Below are positions 1 to 12,600 of a stretch of DNA of 64,000 nucleotides, in pieces. How positions within the stretch are numbered: the stretch's first letter is position 1; each line of letters begins with the position of its first letter. The stretch lies in the NCBI GenBank assembly GCA_030267565.1, contig BRXU01000053.1, forward strand, positions 1 through 64,000, written 5' to 3'. The translations under genes were made by a program, and so were the position numbers. The DNA is from Pleodorina starrii. Taxonomy: Eukaryota > Chlorophyta > Chlorophyceae > Chlamydomonadales > Volvocaceae. A model generated the notes under the pieces. It had not been told where the DNA came from and searched no databases. It saw only the letters and a program-made list of their open reading frames with translations.

Positions 1-2428
1 ACATCCCCCTTGAACCCTCCAAAAAACACACACCAAACCCTCCGACACCCCCACCCCCAAAACCCCCCAACACCCACACCCCACACCACACGTCCCACCA
101 CCCCCACACCCCCCTCCCCCCAACCCCTCGCCATATCGCCCACGGCAACAAAACCGGCCCCACTCCCTCCCACCGCCACCCCTCGGCCAGCGCCCCTTGT
201 GGACCCCCGCCCCCATGGTTTTCCTGCCAAACCAACAGCCCCCCACCCCCAACCAAGTGCCGCAAACCTCCCCACGTAATCCCCCGCGCTTCCGAAGGTC
301 AAGGCGGCGGAGGCGGGCCGGGCAAGCCGCCCCGGGCCGCCCGCCAGCCGGGAGCTTCCCCCGACCCCCCGGCCGCCCGCCCCGCCGCCCACCGCCGTAG
401 TCCGGGCGGAGGCCAGCGCCGGGCGGGCCCTGCACCGCCGCCCGCCCCCGACTGTCGCTGGCCCAGCGAAGGCACCCCCAAGGGCTGCCCTCCTCCCCGC
501 GTCCGGTTGCGCCCCCGCCCCGCACCAGCCCCCATCCTCACTCAGTGCCCCCGGGCCGACCGACCTGGGGGGGCCAGGCCCACAAAACCGCGGCTTTTCG
601 GGACCCAAGGGATCCTCGGCGGCGCAGGAAGAGCGGTCTCTCACCCCTGTGGGGCCCCGAGGGCCGCGGCACAGAACCCTGTGGGCGGGGAGGCAAGGAG
701 GTTGGAGGCCAGCCGGAGGCCCCCAAGGAGGCGGAGGCGGAGGTAAGGGGGTGGGGGTTAGGGGGGTAGAGGGGCGAAGACGGGGCCGGCCGGGGTGGGG
801 CAGGTCCCGGGCCAGATGTAAAGGGTTGGGGGAAGTAAAAATAAATCGGCATTAATTACGGGCAGGGTAAAGAGTCCCAGTGGGGGGGCCGGGCCCGTCC
901 CCCCAAAGGAAAGACCCCCAGACGGTTGTTCAAGGTCCCCCCACGCACCATTACAACACACCCCCCAAATCCCCCACGCCACAGCCAACGCCCCCCACCC
1001 CCCCTTTGCCTAGCTTTTATCCCGCCCCTGCCTGCCCTCGTCTCTTCCGCTACTCTCCTCCCCCAACCTCCAGACCCAGCCCAGCGAAGGCCCCAACCCC
1101 GGGCCCCCAGCCCCCCCCTCGCCGAGTCCCTCCCCTCCCCTCGCCGTAAAAAACCCTGCAGTTGGCAAGCGCCCCCCCCAACCACCCCGTCCTGTCCGCC
1201 AGCCCCACCGCCAGCAGCACCGCCAGCAGCGCCTCGTGGGTTCGAGCCAGTCGCAAAGGGTTCCCGGGGTGGGGAGGGGAGCAGGGGCCCCCCCCCAGGG
1301 CCCCAAGCCACGGGCGAGGCCCGCGGCAGGGCAGGCGGCCCCCCTCCCCCCCCGAGTTTTTTTTTGAACCCGAGGCGGGGAGAAGGGGGTTCCCCCTCCA
1401 GGGAGGGGGGGGAGGAGGTGGGGGAGGAGGTGGAGGTGGAGGTGGGGGTGGGGGAGGAGAAGGAGGAGGAGGGGAGAGGCGAGGCGGGCTGCGGAGGAGA
1501 GGAGAGCGGGCCGCGGGGTCGAGGGTGGGGGGGTGGGGGCGGGGAGCGGGGAGCGGGGGGTTTAGGGTAGTTTATGTCAGGTGGTGTGGGGTGGGGGGAA
1601 AAGGGAAAAGGGAAGTGAGGAGGAAAGGAGGGAGGGTGAGGAGGAGGAAGGGAGGAGGAGGAGGAGGAGGAGGGAGGAGGAGGGGGAAAGGGGATGGAAA
1701 GGCAGGGAAGGAAGTGAATCTTTGATGTGGTGTGGGCGGGTTTTGCGATGGGCCCGGTGTGGGAAAGGAAGGGGGTTTAGAAAAGGTGAAGGTAGAGGGT
1801 GCGGGAAAAGCGCGGGTACCGTCCCCCGGGGTGTTCAGTAACCACCCCACCACCAACCAACCACACCAACCCCGGCCACTTTCCCCGGTCGCCCACCCCC
1901 CCCACTACTTCCGGCCCCCAAGGCCCCCAACCCCTAAAACCACCAACCGCCACCGGGCCCCAACTACCCAACCCGGGACCCAACAGAATAGCCAACTTCA
2001 CAACACACACAAAAGAAACCCAAAAACACCGCACACAAACCACGACTGCAACCACCACCGCAACGGAGACAAACTCACCACCCCCCCACCACGCCAAAAA
2101 CCCCCACCCCCTCCCACCCCCCCAACCCCACCCACCATGAAATCCGGCCCAGACCAAGGATGAGGGAGCCCCGCTGCAGCACAGCAACAAACCAGGGTGG
2201 TCCCCCCACCGCCGGTTACGAAAACCAAAAACAAAGCACCGCCTGCGGCGGGCCCCCACCCCGGGGGCCCTCCCGAAAAGCCCATGAAAATCGGCCAGGG
2301 ACCTGAGGCGGGGCGGGTAATGTTTGGGTGTGGAGGGTGGGGGTGGCGTGTGGTGGTAAATGGGAGGGGTTTTTGTTTTTCCAACGGTGCGTGTGTATGG
2401 GAGGGGGGGTTGGGGTGGGGGGGGGGTA

Positions 2429-2475
2429 GTCAAGATGATTCCGCAGCGGCGGGTCAGGGACGGAGGCGAACTCAG
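2429..2475 (-). repeat. Dispersed CTGCGG element, copy 1
   Basis: Read on the minus strand this has a CTCCGTCCCT block, then CGCTGCGGAATCATCTT. It matches the core of the family seen at nine other sites in the window. Confidence 0.55.
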
Positions 2476-2538
2476 CAAGGGGATCCAGGAGCCGGCAGGC
2501 GGGGGGCCAGGGACAGAGTTGACGTGTCGTTATACCAC

Positions 2539-2580
2539 GTCATGACACGTCATGTCCTGTCATGTTCCGTCATGACACGT
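2539..2580. repeat. CGTCATGACACG inverted/direct repeat cluster
   Basis: The motif CGTCATGACACG occurs at both ends of this 42-bp stretch, with degenerate CATGTCCTGTCATG copies between. CGTCATGACG-like halves are self-complementary, so the block can pair with itself. It lies in the intron or 3' region after the armadillo exon ending at 2700. A bZIP-like binding cluster is one guess and a decayed minisatellite is another. Confidence 0.5.
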
Positions 2581-2699
2581 GGCGGCAGTGGGTCCACGGC
2601 GTTAAAAGTGAAGGGAGCGGAGAGGAGTGCAGCGGAGCGGAGCGGAGAGGAGCGGAGCAGAGCGCGCGCCTTTGGGGTCTGGGCCCTCCCGACACCCAC

Positions 2700-5600
2700 C
2701 TCCGTCGCCTCCACCACCGCCAGGGCCGCCGCCGGCGGCTGCGGCTGTTGCGCCTCCCCGCCGCCGCCGCCGCCGCCGACCGCCGCCCCCCGTGAAGGTG
2801 AAGACCCAGCGGACTGATGCTGCTGCTGCTGCTGCTGCTGCTGCCACAACGGCTTCGCCGACGGCGGCGGCGGCGAGGCGGCGCCCCGCGGCGGCGACGC
2901 CGACGACGGCGCCGAGCGCGTCGGCATCGCCGCAACATCCACCAACAGCTGCAGCGCCGCCGCCGGCACCTCACCACCGCCGCCGCCGCCGCCTCCTCCA
3001 CCTCCAACCCCCGGCGCAGCTGCCGTACCGCTGCCGTAACTCCGAATGCACCGCACCAGCGCCAGCAACGCCAGCTCCATCGTCTTCTGTGGCGCGGCGG
3101 CGCCGCCGCCGCCGGAGGCGCTGCTGCCGCCAGGGCTGCCGCCGCCGCCGCCGCCGCCAGCGGCGGGGGATGGCGGGTCAGCGGCCCATGCGGCCAGCAG
3201 CGGCCCTCCGGACCTCTCCACCAGGGAAATGAGCGCTTCGGTGGCGCCGGCCGCCACCAGGCCGGGGCGCAGCGTGGGGTGGGCGCTCAGCGCCGCCAAG
3301 GCGTGTACGGCAGGCTCCACGGCGGCGGCTCCAAAACCGCCGCTGAGGAGCGCCACGAGCGCCTGGAGGCGCGGCGCGGCGGGCGGACGCGCAGTGGCGG
3401 GCGGGGGCGGGAGGAGTGGGAGGGCACAGGGGGAAAGGGCGAAGGGAGAGGAGGCGTCGATGCGGGATCGGCGCCGCCGCGTGTGTGGATGTGTTTTACT
3501 CAGGGTTTTGGGTCGGTGGCATCCGGAGCCTGCACACGATAACCGCCGCCGCCTCCCCCCGGATGCCGCCTCCCCCGCCCCCCCGCCCCGACGGGCCCCG
3601 GGCCCCGCCTTCCGCACCTCTCCGGTCCGGTCCGCAGAATGGCGGTGTCCTAATTAGGAGCGCACCTCTTCCACCTCTCCCTCTCCCCCCTCTCCCTCTT
3701 CAACTGCCCAAATCAGGACCTAGAACCCACCCCACCCACCCCACCCGTCCCCACCTGTCCCCAACTGTCCCCCTGCTGCCGTATCTTCTGCATTGCCCAC
3801 TCCCCTCCCCTCCCCTCCCCTCCCCGCCACCCACCTGCGCACCGCCCGGTTCATGAGGTGCTCGGAGCACCTCCCTGCCCGCCGCCTGCGATAAACACAC
3901 AGAGTGATACACAAGCAGATACGCAAGCAGGTACAGAGAGATACACAAGCAGATAACACATATCGGTACATACATACATACACACACGGGGCATCACACG
4001 ACATGCGACTTGCTTCAGGCGGGCTTCTGGCTTCATGCCACCATTCAACACACACCCCCGGTAGATTCGGTCCTGCAAGATCCGGATCCAGTGCCAGATC
4101 CGGATCCGGTTCAGATCCGAACCTTGCAAGGCCGCATTTCAGTTTCACACAATCCGCAAATCCGAGCCCAGATCCGGACATCCGGAGATGCGTCGGTCGG
4201 GTCTTTCGGTCGGTCGGTGGCGCCCACCCCTACCACCACCCCCCATGGGTGGGCCGGTACCTCACCTCAAGCCCGCTCAGGTTCGCCAGGCACTGAGCCG
4301 CATCCGCCGAAAGCCGCTGCTGCTGCTGTTGCTGTGTGGGCCCCACCTGCCGCGGCGGTGGATGCGGATGCGGGCCCAGACAGCCGAGCAGCTGCGGCAC
4401 CGCGCCCGCCGCCAGCAGCGGCCTCCGCAGCTCCTGTGAACACCGGTGCGGATTGCGGGACGGCATCTGGCTCCAAGAACACGAACACAAACACGACGAC
4501 ATCGAGCCAGGAACGTGAACGCCAAAACACCAAAAGCGAACGCCAACGCCCCCCGGGCGACTGGTGATGCCAAGGTGGTGTGAGGGCAGAGGGACACAGC
4601 CATGGAGACAGGCAGTCGGTCCTGAGGCGCGCACGCCGGGCCCTGACGGCGACGCGGCGACGTGCCGTACCGGTACGCCAGCCGCACTAACCCACTAACG
4701 GTAAACTCCTCAGAGCCGGACAGAGCGACCCGCCCCCCGCAAAACGACGGCTGCGGCGCGGCAAACCCCTCAGCTTCCCACCCGACTCCACTCCGTCTCC
4801 GCTGCGGTATCTTCTTTTCACCCCGCTCCGCCGAACGCCACTCACGCTGAACGCCGAGAGGTAAGACAGCGCCCTGGCGGCGTGCGCCGCCAGCTTCGTC
4901 CCCTTGCCGCCGCCGGCGCCGCCGCCGGCCGCCGCCGCCGGCGCCAGCATCCTGATTAGGCAAGTCAGCGCCGCGCCGCTCCTGCGGGCAGTCACAATCG
5001 CCAGCCATATACCGTACATGGACACGGGCTCAACCCCATCTCGCCATTTGGGTCGGTAATTTGGGTCGAGCAGCCGTGCGGCGCCGCTGGCCGTGTCCCC
5101 CGCGGGGCCCATCCCACATCCCACATCCCACATCCCATATCAACATCCCACATCCCATATCCCATATCAACATCCCACATCCCATATCAACATCCCATAC
5201 CCATATCAACATCCCAGATCCCATATCAACATCCCATACCCATATCAACATCCCACATCCCATATCAACATCCCACATCCCATATCAACATCCCATACCC
5301 ATATCAACATCCCATACCCATATCAACATCCCATACCCATATCAACATCCCATATCCATACCGGTATCAACATCCCATACCCATATCAACATCCCATATC
5401 CATACCGGTATCAACATCCCATACCCATATCAACATCCCATATCCATACCGGTATCAACATCCCATACCCATATCAACATCCCATATCCATACCGGTATC
5501 AACATCCCATACCCATATCAACATCCCATATCCATACCCATATCCGCATCCAGGCAGTAGGAGAGGATACCTTATCTTCACGGGGTTGAGTGGAGCAGGC

Positions 5601-7717
5601 TGTAGGCGAGGCCCCTCCCTCCCCCCTCCCTCCCCCCTCCCCTTCCCCAGCCATCTCCCTCCGCGGCACGTGACACGGGCGCTGCGCTTGCACTTTCCAG
5701 CCTTGGTAGGGTCAAACGGTAAGTTCATCAGGTATTTCCACAGGGTTATGGGTTCGTCCGCTGACGCCGCCGCCTCCGTGACTCCGTCCCTTCGCTGCGG
5801 TACCTTTCTTCCTTCCTTCCCTCTCATCCCCACCCTCCCTCCCCTCACCAGCTCACCGCCGCGATGCCGCGTGACTAAAGAGCTCCTCGCACTCCGGATC
5901 ATGCCGTACCCGGGCCAACAGCGCCGCCAGCCGCTCCGTACAGTACGACACCACCTCCGGCGGCCGCCCGCGCCCAGTACCGCCGCCGCCGCCGCCGCCT
6001 CCCCCGCCGCCGCCGTCGCCGCGCCCAACGCTGTCTTCGCCGTCGCCGCCGCCAGTTCCGCCGCCATCTTCGTCGGGCAAGAGTCCCGGCGTGACTAGGC
6101 CCCCACATATACACACATACACATACAAACACGCATCGGTCAGTCAGCCAGTCAGCCAGTCAGTGGGTCGGTCGGTCGGTCGAGTCAACCAAGCCCGGGG
6201 GCGAGAATCACCCCCGGAGGAGCGCAAGCAGGGAACCAGGGACCAGGGACCAGGGAGACGGGTGCGCCCCGGCGTCGAGGGGCCACCAGAGGCATCCCCC
6301 GTGTCGGAGCGCCTTGGGGAGTGCTCTCCCCACCCACTTCCCATCTCTCGCCCCGCCCTGCCTTGTCCCGCCCTGTCCCGCCCCGCCCCGCCCTGCCCAG
6401 CCCTGTCCCGCCCCGCCCCGCCCTGCCCTGTCCCGCCCTGTCCCGCCTCCCCCGCCCGGCCAGCCGGCCAGCGCGCCCCCTCCACATCCCCTCAACCCCC
6501 CACCACGTAGCAGGTACTGGTACGTCAACACACGTTTAGAGGGTCTGCGTGCGTCTGTCTGCGTCGCCTCTTCGTCCCTTCGGTTCCTGCGGTTCCTTCC
6601 TTCCTTCCTTCCTTCCTTCCTTCCTTCCTTCCTTCCTTCCTTCCTTCCTTCTTACCCGCCCGCCGCCCTCCTCCTCCCTCCCTCCTCTCCATCTGGGTCA
6701 GCCTCGTCATTAACCGGACCCCACCGCCAACCCCACCACCCCCTCTCCTCTCCTCCTCCTCGCACGTCCCTGGGCTCGCCACCCACCCGCAACTACCCAC
6801 CCGCAACTCCATTCGGCTGCCCCTGCTGCTGTTCCTGCTGTTGCTGCTCCTGCTGCTGCTGCTGCTGCTGCTGTAGCAGTGTGAGCTCCGCGGCGCTCTG
6901 TTGGAGGAATGCGGCCTCGGAGGGGTCACTGCACTGCGAGTAGAGCTCCGCAACGGCATGCAGCTGAACATCCACACGGCCGCCTGAACCCGGGGGTGGT
7001 GCACCCGGGGGGTGGCAGGGGGTTGGAAGGGCAAAGTATAGGGGGGTAGAGGGGTAGAGGGGCAGGGGGGCCAGGGTTTAGGGACAGGGGGTGCAAGAGT
7101 GGTCAGAGCAGCAAGCAGGAGACATGGATGAGACGCCTGGTCGTCGTCGGATGCTTCTTGGGGTAGGTGTACCAGACCCGACCCGCCATGGGGGAAGGCG
7201 GGGGAGAAGGTGCACAGCAGGGGGAGTTTAATGGGAAGGCGGGCTGGCTGGCTGGTGGGCGGGCGGGCGGCGCTGTAACGTGCAGGTCCGGGCGGCGCGG
7301 CTCCCCGTTTAGGGGTTGTGGAGGGGAGGTAGTTAGCGATCGAGTGGACGGGGCGGAGTTGGGGTAGGGATATCGGATGTGGATGGCGATGCAGAAGGGG
7401 GGATGCAGTGCAGGAGGGGAAGCAGGAGCTTGCGGAAAGGGGCGCGGGCGCGGCGCGAAAGATGGGGGAGGGGTGCGTGTGACGGGCTGCGTCGCGATGG
7501 TCGTACCGAGGAGCAGCAGGCACCAGCACAGCGGCCGGCGACGCCGCTGGAGATAGGAGGAAAGCCTGTTGACGTCCGAGAACGAGTCCGGGGCCAGCTG
7601 CCTCAGCCGCTGCGCCAGCTGTGGCGCGCTCCTGGCCGCCCAGCCTCGACGCGAGGCCTCGTCGATTTGTAGACAGCCGTGGAGTAAAAATACCGCGTCA
7701 TTCTCTTGGGACTTCAT
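2700..7717 (-). CDS. Armadillo-repeat protein (3' end not resolved)
   Basis: Seven exons chain with consistent phase: 7717-7507, 6983-6801, 6094-5857, 4981-4846, 4433-4266, 3885-3835 and 3362-2700, giving 550 codons; the coding sequence continues beyond 2700. The start is the ATG at 7717, beside a lower-GC upstream region. The fourth, fifth and seventh exons encode helical repeats typical of the armadillo/HEAT superfamily, with segments such as LLAAGAVPQLLGCLG, DAAQCLANLSGLE, AVHALAALSAHPTLR and LVAAGATEALISLVE. The protein also has poly-Gln tracts (exons 2, 5 and 7) and Gly runs. Armadillo proteins are protein-interaction scaffolds found in nucleus, cytosol and cilia; nothing here picks one role. 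The introns hold minisatellites and copies of the dispersed element. The family assignment is firm; the exact function is unknown. Confidence 0.72.
4076..4180. repeat. AGATCCGGA repeat cluster
   Basis: About five copies of AGATCCGGA or GATCCGAAC lie within 105 bp, including the overlapping palindrome CCGGATCCGG, followed by the palindrome CCTTGCAAGG. The cluster sits in the armadillo-gene intron between the exons ending at 4266 and starting at 3885. Confidence 0.6.
4788..4822 (+). repeat. Dispersed CTGCGG element, copy 2
   Basis: ACTCCGTCTCCGCTGCGG followed by TATCTTCTTTTCACC. It lies inside the armadillo-gene intron just downstream of the GTGAGT donor at 4845, antisense to the gene. Confidence 0.6.
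5114..5551. repeat. Intronic minisatellite, 19-bp and 25-bp units
   Basis: Tandem units of CATCCCATACCCATATCAA (19 bp) alternate with a 25-bp form that carries the insert CATACCGGTATC. Simpler CATCCCATATC units lead the array. It is wholly inside the armadillo-gene intron between exons 6094-5857 and 4981-4846, so the long open frames across it are repeat artefacts. Confidence 0.9.
5776..5812 (+). repeat. Dispersed CTGCGG element, copy 3
   Basis: CTCCGTCCCTTCGCTGCGG then TACCTTTCTTCC. It lies in the same armadillo-gene intron as the minisatellite, antisense to the gene. Confidence 0.65.
6345..6460. repeat. CCCGCCCTGT / CCCGCCCCG pyrimidine-rich repeat
   Basis: Imperfect tandem CCCGCCCYG units form a strand-asymmetric C-rich tract in the intron between exons 6983-6801 and 6094-5857 of the armadillo gene. 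Confidence 0.7.
6595..6650. repeat. (CCTT)n microsatellite
   Basis: About 14 uninterrupted CCTT units in the same intron as the C-rich tract. Confidence 0.9.
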
Positions 7718-9630
7718 ATCTGCCTGAGTCCTCGGTTCATGGCACGGCTTTTCGTTCGCCGACGCGAGCTAGCGGGCCCATACGGTGCTTGAGCGGTGTA
7801 GGTAATATTTATGTCCTTAAAAATCTTGCAATATTTCTATTTGACATCCCTTGACGTTAGCGCATTAAGTTTGGCCGGAAACGCCAAGCCACCTACAAGC
7901 GCCTTGAAGCAATAGCATCCCTACCAATCCACCGAAACAATTTTAACTTTAGCTCAGACTAGAAGGCGTGCCACGTAGCTGCATACTGGAGCTCGCTGAT
8001 GGGCGGTACGGTTGTAACCGACTCTTGGGCCCCTGTCACGCAGTGTGTTTTGAATGCTTTCCCTTCATACTCATAATAATTTCCATCGCTCGAGCTCAAT
8101 TGTGATTCCAATAGCACGCATGAAAAAGTGTCAACTGTTTCGGCGCTCCAGGCCAAGGCTCTTGGCCATAGGCGTCCTAATATGGAAACATATTCATGAA
8201 TTGAAGTTAGTTAACTATATAACATTCCGGAGCACTGCTACGCGCTCCCGAATTCCCATTTGCTTGCTGGTACCGTGGTACGCCCTCACCCTTTGTGCCC
8301 GCGCACGCTTATTGTTCGAAATAACTGTCGTCCCATATTCCAACTCTGCCTTGAGCATGCTTGCTTGGAGGCGAGTCTAAGAGCCGGGTGAGCGGGTGAC
8401 GGAACCAACGACCTCGAGGAGTGAGTGGGTGTGGGAAGAGTGAGTCAGCCGGGTTTGTTAGCGCAGTTCACGGTTTCCGTCGCAGAAGCCTACGCTCTCA
8501 GTAAACCAGCTAAAAGGGCAATGAAAATTTTCAACCATAACAGCCTTTATGGCAGGTCAGCATCGGCGTTGGGTGGCCGCGGTCCGTTATAACGCAGCCT
8601 CGCACGTGGGGCGCGCTCCAGCAGTAACCACCACGACAGAAACGTTTACTGGTAGCGTGGTAGGAAAGGGCCATTTTGCAAAGCTCTGACGGAGGCAGGG
8701 AGCGACGTTGTCATTGCTGATCGTTGTTGTTTGTCGTTGTTGGTGTCCTTCCAGCCAGCAGGCCATCCAGCATCCGACAGCGCCCGACCGACCGTTCTGC
8801 GCGTTGCCAAATTAATTTTCTCGCGCAAAGCAGCTCCGCACAAGAAAGGCCAGTGGCGCGGGCAGCTGCTATTGCGCTGGTTGTTGGCAGGTTGCTGTTG
8901 CTCGCTCAGAGGAAAGGGGAGCGAGGGCGCAACGCCGCGTGCCGCATTCTGACGTCGTTGTCGTCGTCGTCGTCGCGCCAGGCGCAGCGGACTTGACACA
9001 ACAAGAAGAGACCCAGGCCGTGTCGACTGCCCTTCGCGCCCTCATCCAATCCCACTTGGGCCCCTCCCCCCCCCCATAAGTGCCCGCCGCCCGGGTACAC
9101 GAACGGGCCTCGAGAGCATCGAGAGTGGTCACATCACACCACATCACATCACGTCACATCACATCACATCACGCCACACGTCGGTGGCTTCGAGGCCCCT
9201 CTTCCCAATCTCAAAGGCGATCCGCGGCGCGGGAGGCAGCCCACAAAACCACCGCAACACCGCAACCCAGGACCACACACCGCTCACAACGGAAGGCCGC
9301 ACACCCGCCACACCCGCCTTCCCCCCCCCCCACAAGTCCCAACCACATGTCCACATCGCCCCCCCCCCCCCGCGCAGCCCCGCCCTAAGCCCCCACCCTC
9401 CCCCGGCGCTACCAGCGCCTCACCCCCCCCCCGGACCGCCGGCAACCAACAAGAAAACAAAAGCAAACAAAATATCCGACGAGCTCCGTCAGGTTGCCGT
9501 ACAGGTTGCCGTACACTCGTGCCCGACTCGCCGTCTACACCTGCCCCAAAAGCGACCGAGCCGCCGAGCTACCGTCGCAACGCCGCCGCCTACACAAAAA
9601 GACCACACCACACCGCACCGCGTCACATGC
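7718..9630. other. Intergenic spacer, lower GC
   Basis: This lies between the armadillo-gene ATG (7717) and the uS5m stop (9631), both on the minus strand. It should hold the armadillo-gene promoter and the uS5m 3' end. Base composition drops clearly at about 7800-8400. A (CACAT)n-like tract runs at about 9127-9178. I see no gene with protein-like composition. Confidence 0.55.
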
Positions 9631-12600
9631 TCACATCACGTCCACGCCGCGCTTGCGGCCGTACGGCAGCTCCTTGTGGCGGTACACTTCCCGTACGTAC
9701 ATCCCCGTCGCTTCCACGCCGTCGTGCGGCGTCGTCTGCTTCAGCAGCGCCTCCTGGAAGCACTGCGAACAGCCGGGAGGTGGGAAGTGGGTGTGTGGGG
9801 GGTTATCCACGTATAGGCCGGGGGGAAATCGGTGGGTAAGGAAACACCAGGTCGCCGGTGTACCGCCCCACACACCCACACGCGTGCACGCCCCCCTGCC
9901 CCTTCCCCGCCCCTTTCCTTGGTAGTTGAGGCTGTCTGGGCGACACCGCACTGTCAAGTGCAACCGCCTGCTCCCACCCCCTCCCGCCCCCTCCCCTCCG
10001 CCCTCCACCCCTCCCTCCCTCCCTCCCTCCCTCCACCCCTCCCTCCCTCCCTGCGCACCTGCGCCACATAAAACTTGTTGGACAGGTTCCCCCTCAGCTG
10101 AATGGACACGTTGCGGATCCCCACCACGTTGCACAGCTCGTACATGAGGTCGCAGCAGCGAAGACCCCAGCCCTCGGGACGAGGCATCAGCAGAATCTGG
10201 ATGTGGGGGTTGGGGGGGGTGTGGGGGTTGGGAAGGGGGAGGGAGGGGGGAAGGGGGCCCAGCCGGGGAGGGGGGAGGGGTTTGGGGTTTTGTTTTTAAT
10301 GCGCAACGCGCATGCAAAAATGGGGGGAGGGGAAGGAGGTAAAGTGAAACAAGTGCGAAAAGGGAAGGAAGAAACACGAGCCGCGGCGATGCACCGTGAT
10401 GCATCAGGGGGGGCAGAGGGGCGACGCGGGGCGCTGGCGTCTGCAGTGGGGCGGTACGGCGGGGACCTGGGACCGCGCAGGACCGCGCCCGGCCCTCCTC
10501 TCCTCTCCTCTCCTCCCAACCCAACCCGATCCACCAACTCCCAAACCCGGCCGCCATCTTCCTGTCCTCGCTCTCCCTCTCGCCTCCTCTCCCTCCTCAT
10601 TTTCCCTCCGCCGGCCCCCTCCACCCACCCAACCCCCCTCGCCCCTAACCCCCAAAACCCGAAAAGCAAACCCCCAAAACCCCAAACCCCCAAAAACCCC
10701 AAAACCCCTAAAACCCCTAAAACCCACCTTCATGCGGTGGAAGCTGTGCTCCAGCTGGTGGTAGATGGTGTGCCCCCGATACAGCGGTACGGCAGTCAGA
10801 CGGGAGTACGAATCCAGATGCGCACGGGCAACCGCCAGCTGGGCCGTCTCCGCAACGCCCAGACCCAACCCGAAGATGCCCTGCGTAGCGAGGGTGGGTG
10901 AGGGCGTGGATGTGGATGTGGGTGTGGGGATGTGGGTGAGGACGTGGGTGTGGTGAGTGCAACCAGCCATTGGGTAAGGAAAAAGACACCGCGGCGATGG
11001 GACGGAGACGGCGTTGCCCTGGAGCCATGCACATGTCGGCACGCCAACGCCTTGTGTATTGCCCCTCTCCCTACCCTCCCCCTACCGCCCTCATCCGCCC
11101 CCGACCGACCCCCGGGTCGCAGCCTCCCTCCGCCGCCACCCCGCCCCCCCCCTTTTCTGTGCGTATGAAAGGTCGTGTGTATAAAAGGTAAACGAGAGCC
11201 CCCCCTCCTCCCTCCCCCCTCCCCCCTCCTCCTCACCGCCATGTTCCCGGTTGCCACCATGGCCGTGTAGATCTCCTCCTTGCCTCCCGGAAGCGGCCGC
11301 CGCTCAACCGACCGCCGTACATCCACGAGCACGCGGTCCCAACGGTGGCCGTACAACGCCTCCCGAACCTCCCGCGGCAGCGAGGGCAGGGGCCCGCGGG
11401 CCGACTCGGGCATTCTATAGGGGAGAGGTGCGGGTGGTTTTAACTTATGATTGGGGTTGGGGGTGTTGCCGTGTCGGGGCTCGAAACTTAGGGTTGTTGT
11501 TAGGTTCTCACCCCCTGTAACCCCCGTCGTCCCTTGCTCGCCTCCATCATACGGCATGCTTGGGCTTATCCGCTCTCCCTCCCCCTTCCTGCCCCCTGCC
11601 CCTCCTCCTTCCCCCTGCCCCGCCTTATCACCAGTCCCTCCATGCGCGAATGGCACACCGCGAAACCCTATCTGCCCGTACTCCCCACAGACGAGGGCGA
11701 GGACCAGACCGAGCCGTGAGAAGAGTCCCTAGCCTCGCGGGTATCCAGGGCGGTGGATGAACGCCCCCCAGACCTCCTCCTTTCCACCCTTCCAGCAGCA
11801 GCCCTTCCACTCCCTCAGCCCCTCCACTCGCCCCTCGCCTCCGTTCCACCGCTGCGGCATCATCTTCATTACACCCCCCCCCCCCGAGCCGTGAGCCCCT
11901 CCCTTCCCCGAGCCGGCCCCTTCCCCAGACCCAAAGCCCCTCCACACCTTCCACTCCTCCCCACCCTCCACTCCCCCCCACCCTCCACCCTCCACGCCCT
12001 CCACTCCCCCACCTGGTGAACGAGTCCCTCACCGCCGCCACCAGCTCCCCCTCCGAGGCGTCATCCCCACGATGACCCCCAGACTGATGCCGCTGCCGCA
12101 ACACACGCAGCCAAAGCAAAAGCCGCAGCCGACAGCCAAAGCCGCGGTCGCCGACAGCCAAAGCCAAGTTACAGCCGCAGCAGCGGACACAGCCACAGTC
12201 GCAGCAGCCGCAGCAGCCGCAGCGGGGAGGGGGGGAGGGGGAGGGAGCGCCGCGAGTGAGTGATGCGGATCGAGATATCAATTAGCCGGCCGGGTTGTGC
12301 GGGCTCGCTCCCGGCTCCCCTTGCCCACGCCATCCCACGCCCCCCTCCCTTGTCGCCCTGTTTCCCCCCTCCCCACGCACCCACCCCACCCACCCACCCA
12401 CCCACCATCCTTTCGCGCCGAATCGAGGCCGTGGCTCCGGATAGCTCTGCCCCTTCCCCCGCTCCTCGCCTGCAGCGCCCGTCCGTACCCCGCAGCCCGC
12501 CCCCGCATGCCAGGTCCCCCGAATCCCGCCCCCGCCAGGCCCACCGCCCCCGCCAGGCCCCCCGCATCCCAACCTCACCGGCGGCCTCCTCCGCGGCGCT

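Larger units (their letters stand above)
1..2699. other. Low-complexity region; probable 3' part of the armadillo gene, exons unresolved
   Basis: The stretch is dominated by C-rich, G-rich and GGA-rich simple sequence (for example GGA/GGT repeats at about 1400-1490 and 1620-1690). The armadillo gene exon ending at 2700 stops in phase 0 at a GTGGGT donor, so its coding sequence must continue here on the minus strand. Two weak candidate continuations were seen: an acceptor near 2174 followed by a short open segment, and a hydrophobic segment at about 1250-1150 (reading ALLAVLLAVGLADRTG). Neither could be fixed by phase. No convincing plus-strand gene was seen. Confidence 0.4.

Noticed and set aside
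1230..1262. GGTTCGAGCC, resembling a tRNA T-loop
   Set aside because: No matching acceptor, D or anticodon stems around it.
5061..6098. 345-codon plus-strand frame rich in HPIPISTS
   Set aside because: It reads through an intronic minisatellite and overlaps a phase-supported minus-strand exon.
11600..11730. Candidate uS5m exon reading EYGQIGFRGVPFAHGG
   Set aside because: Exon 12083-12013 joins exon 11414-11237 directly in phase; including this segment creates a stop or a frame break.
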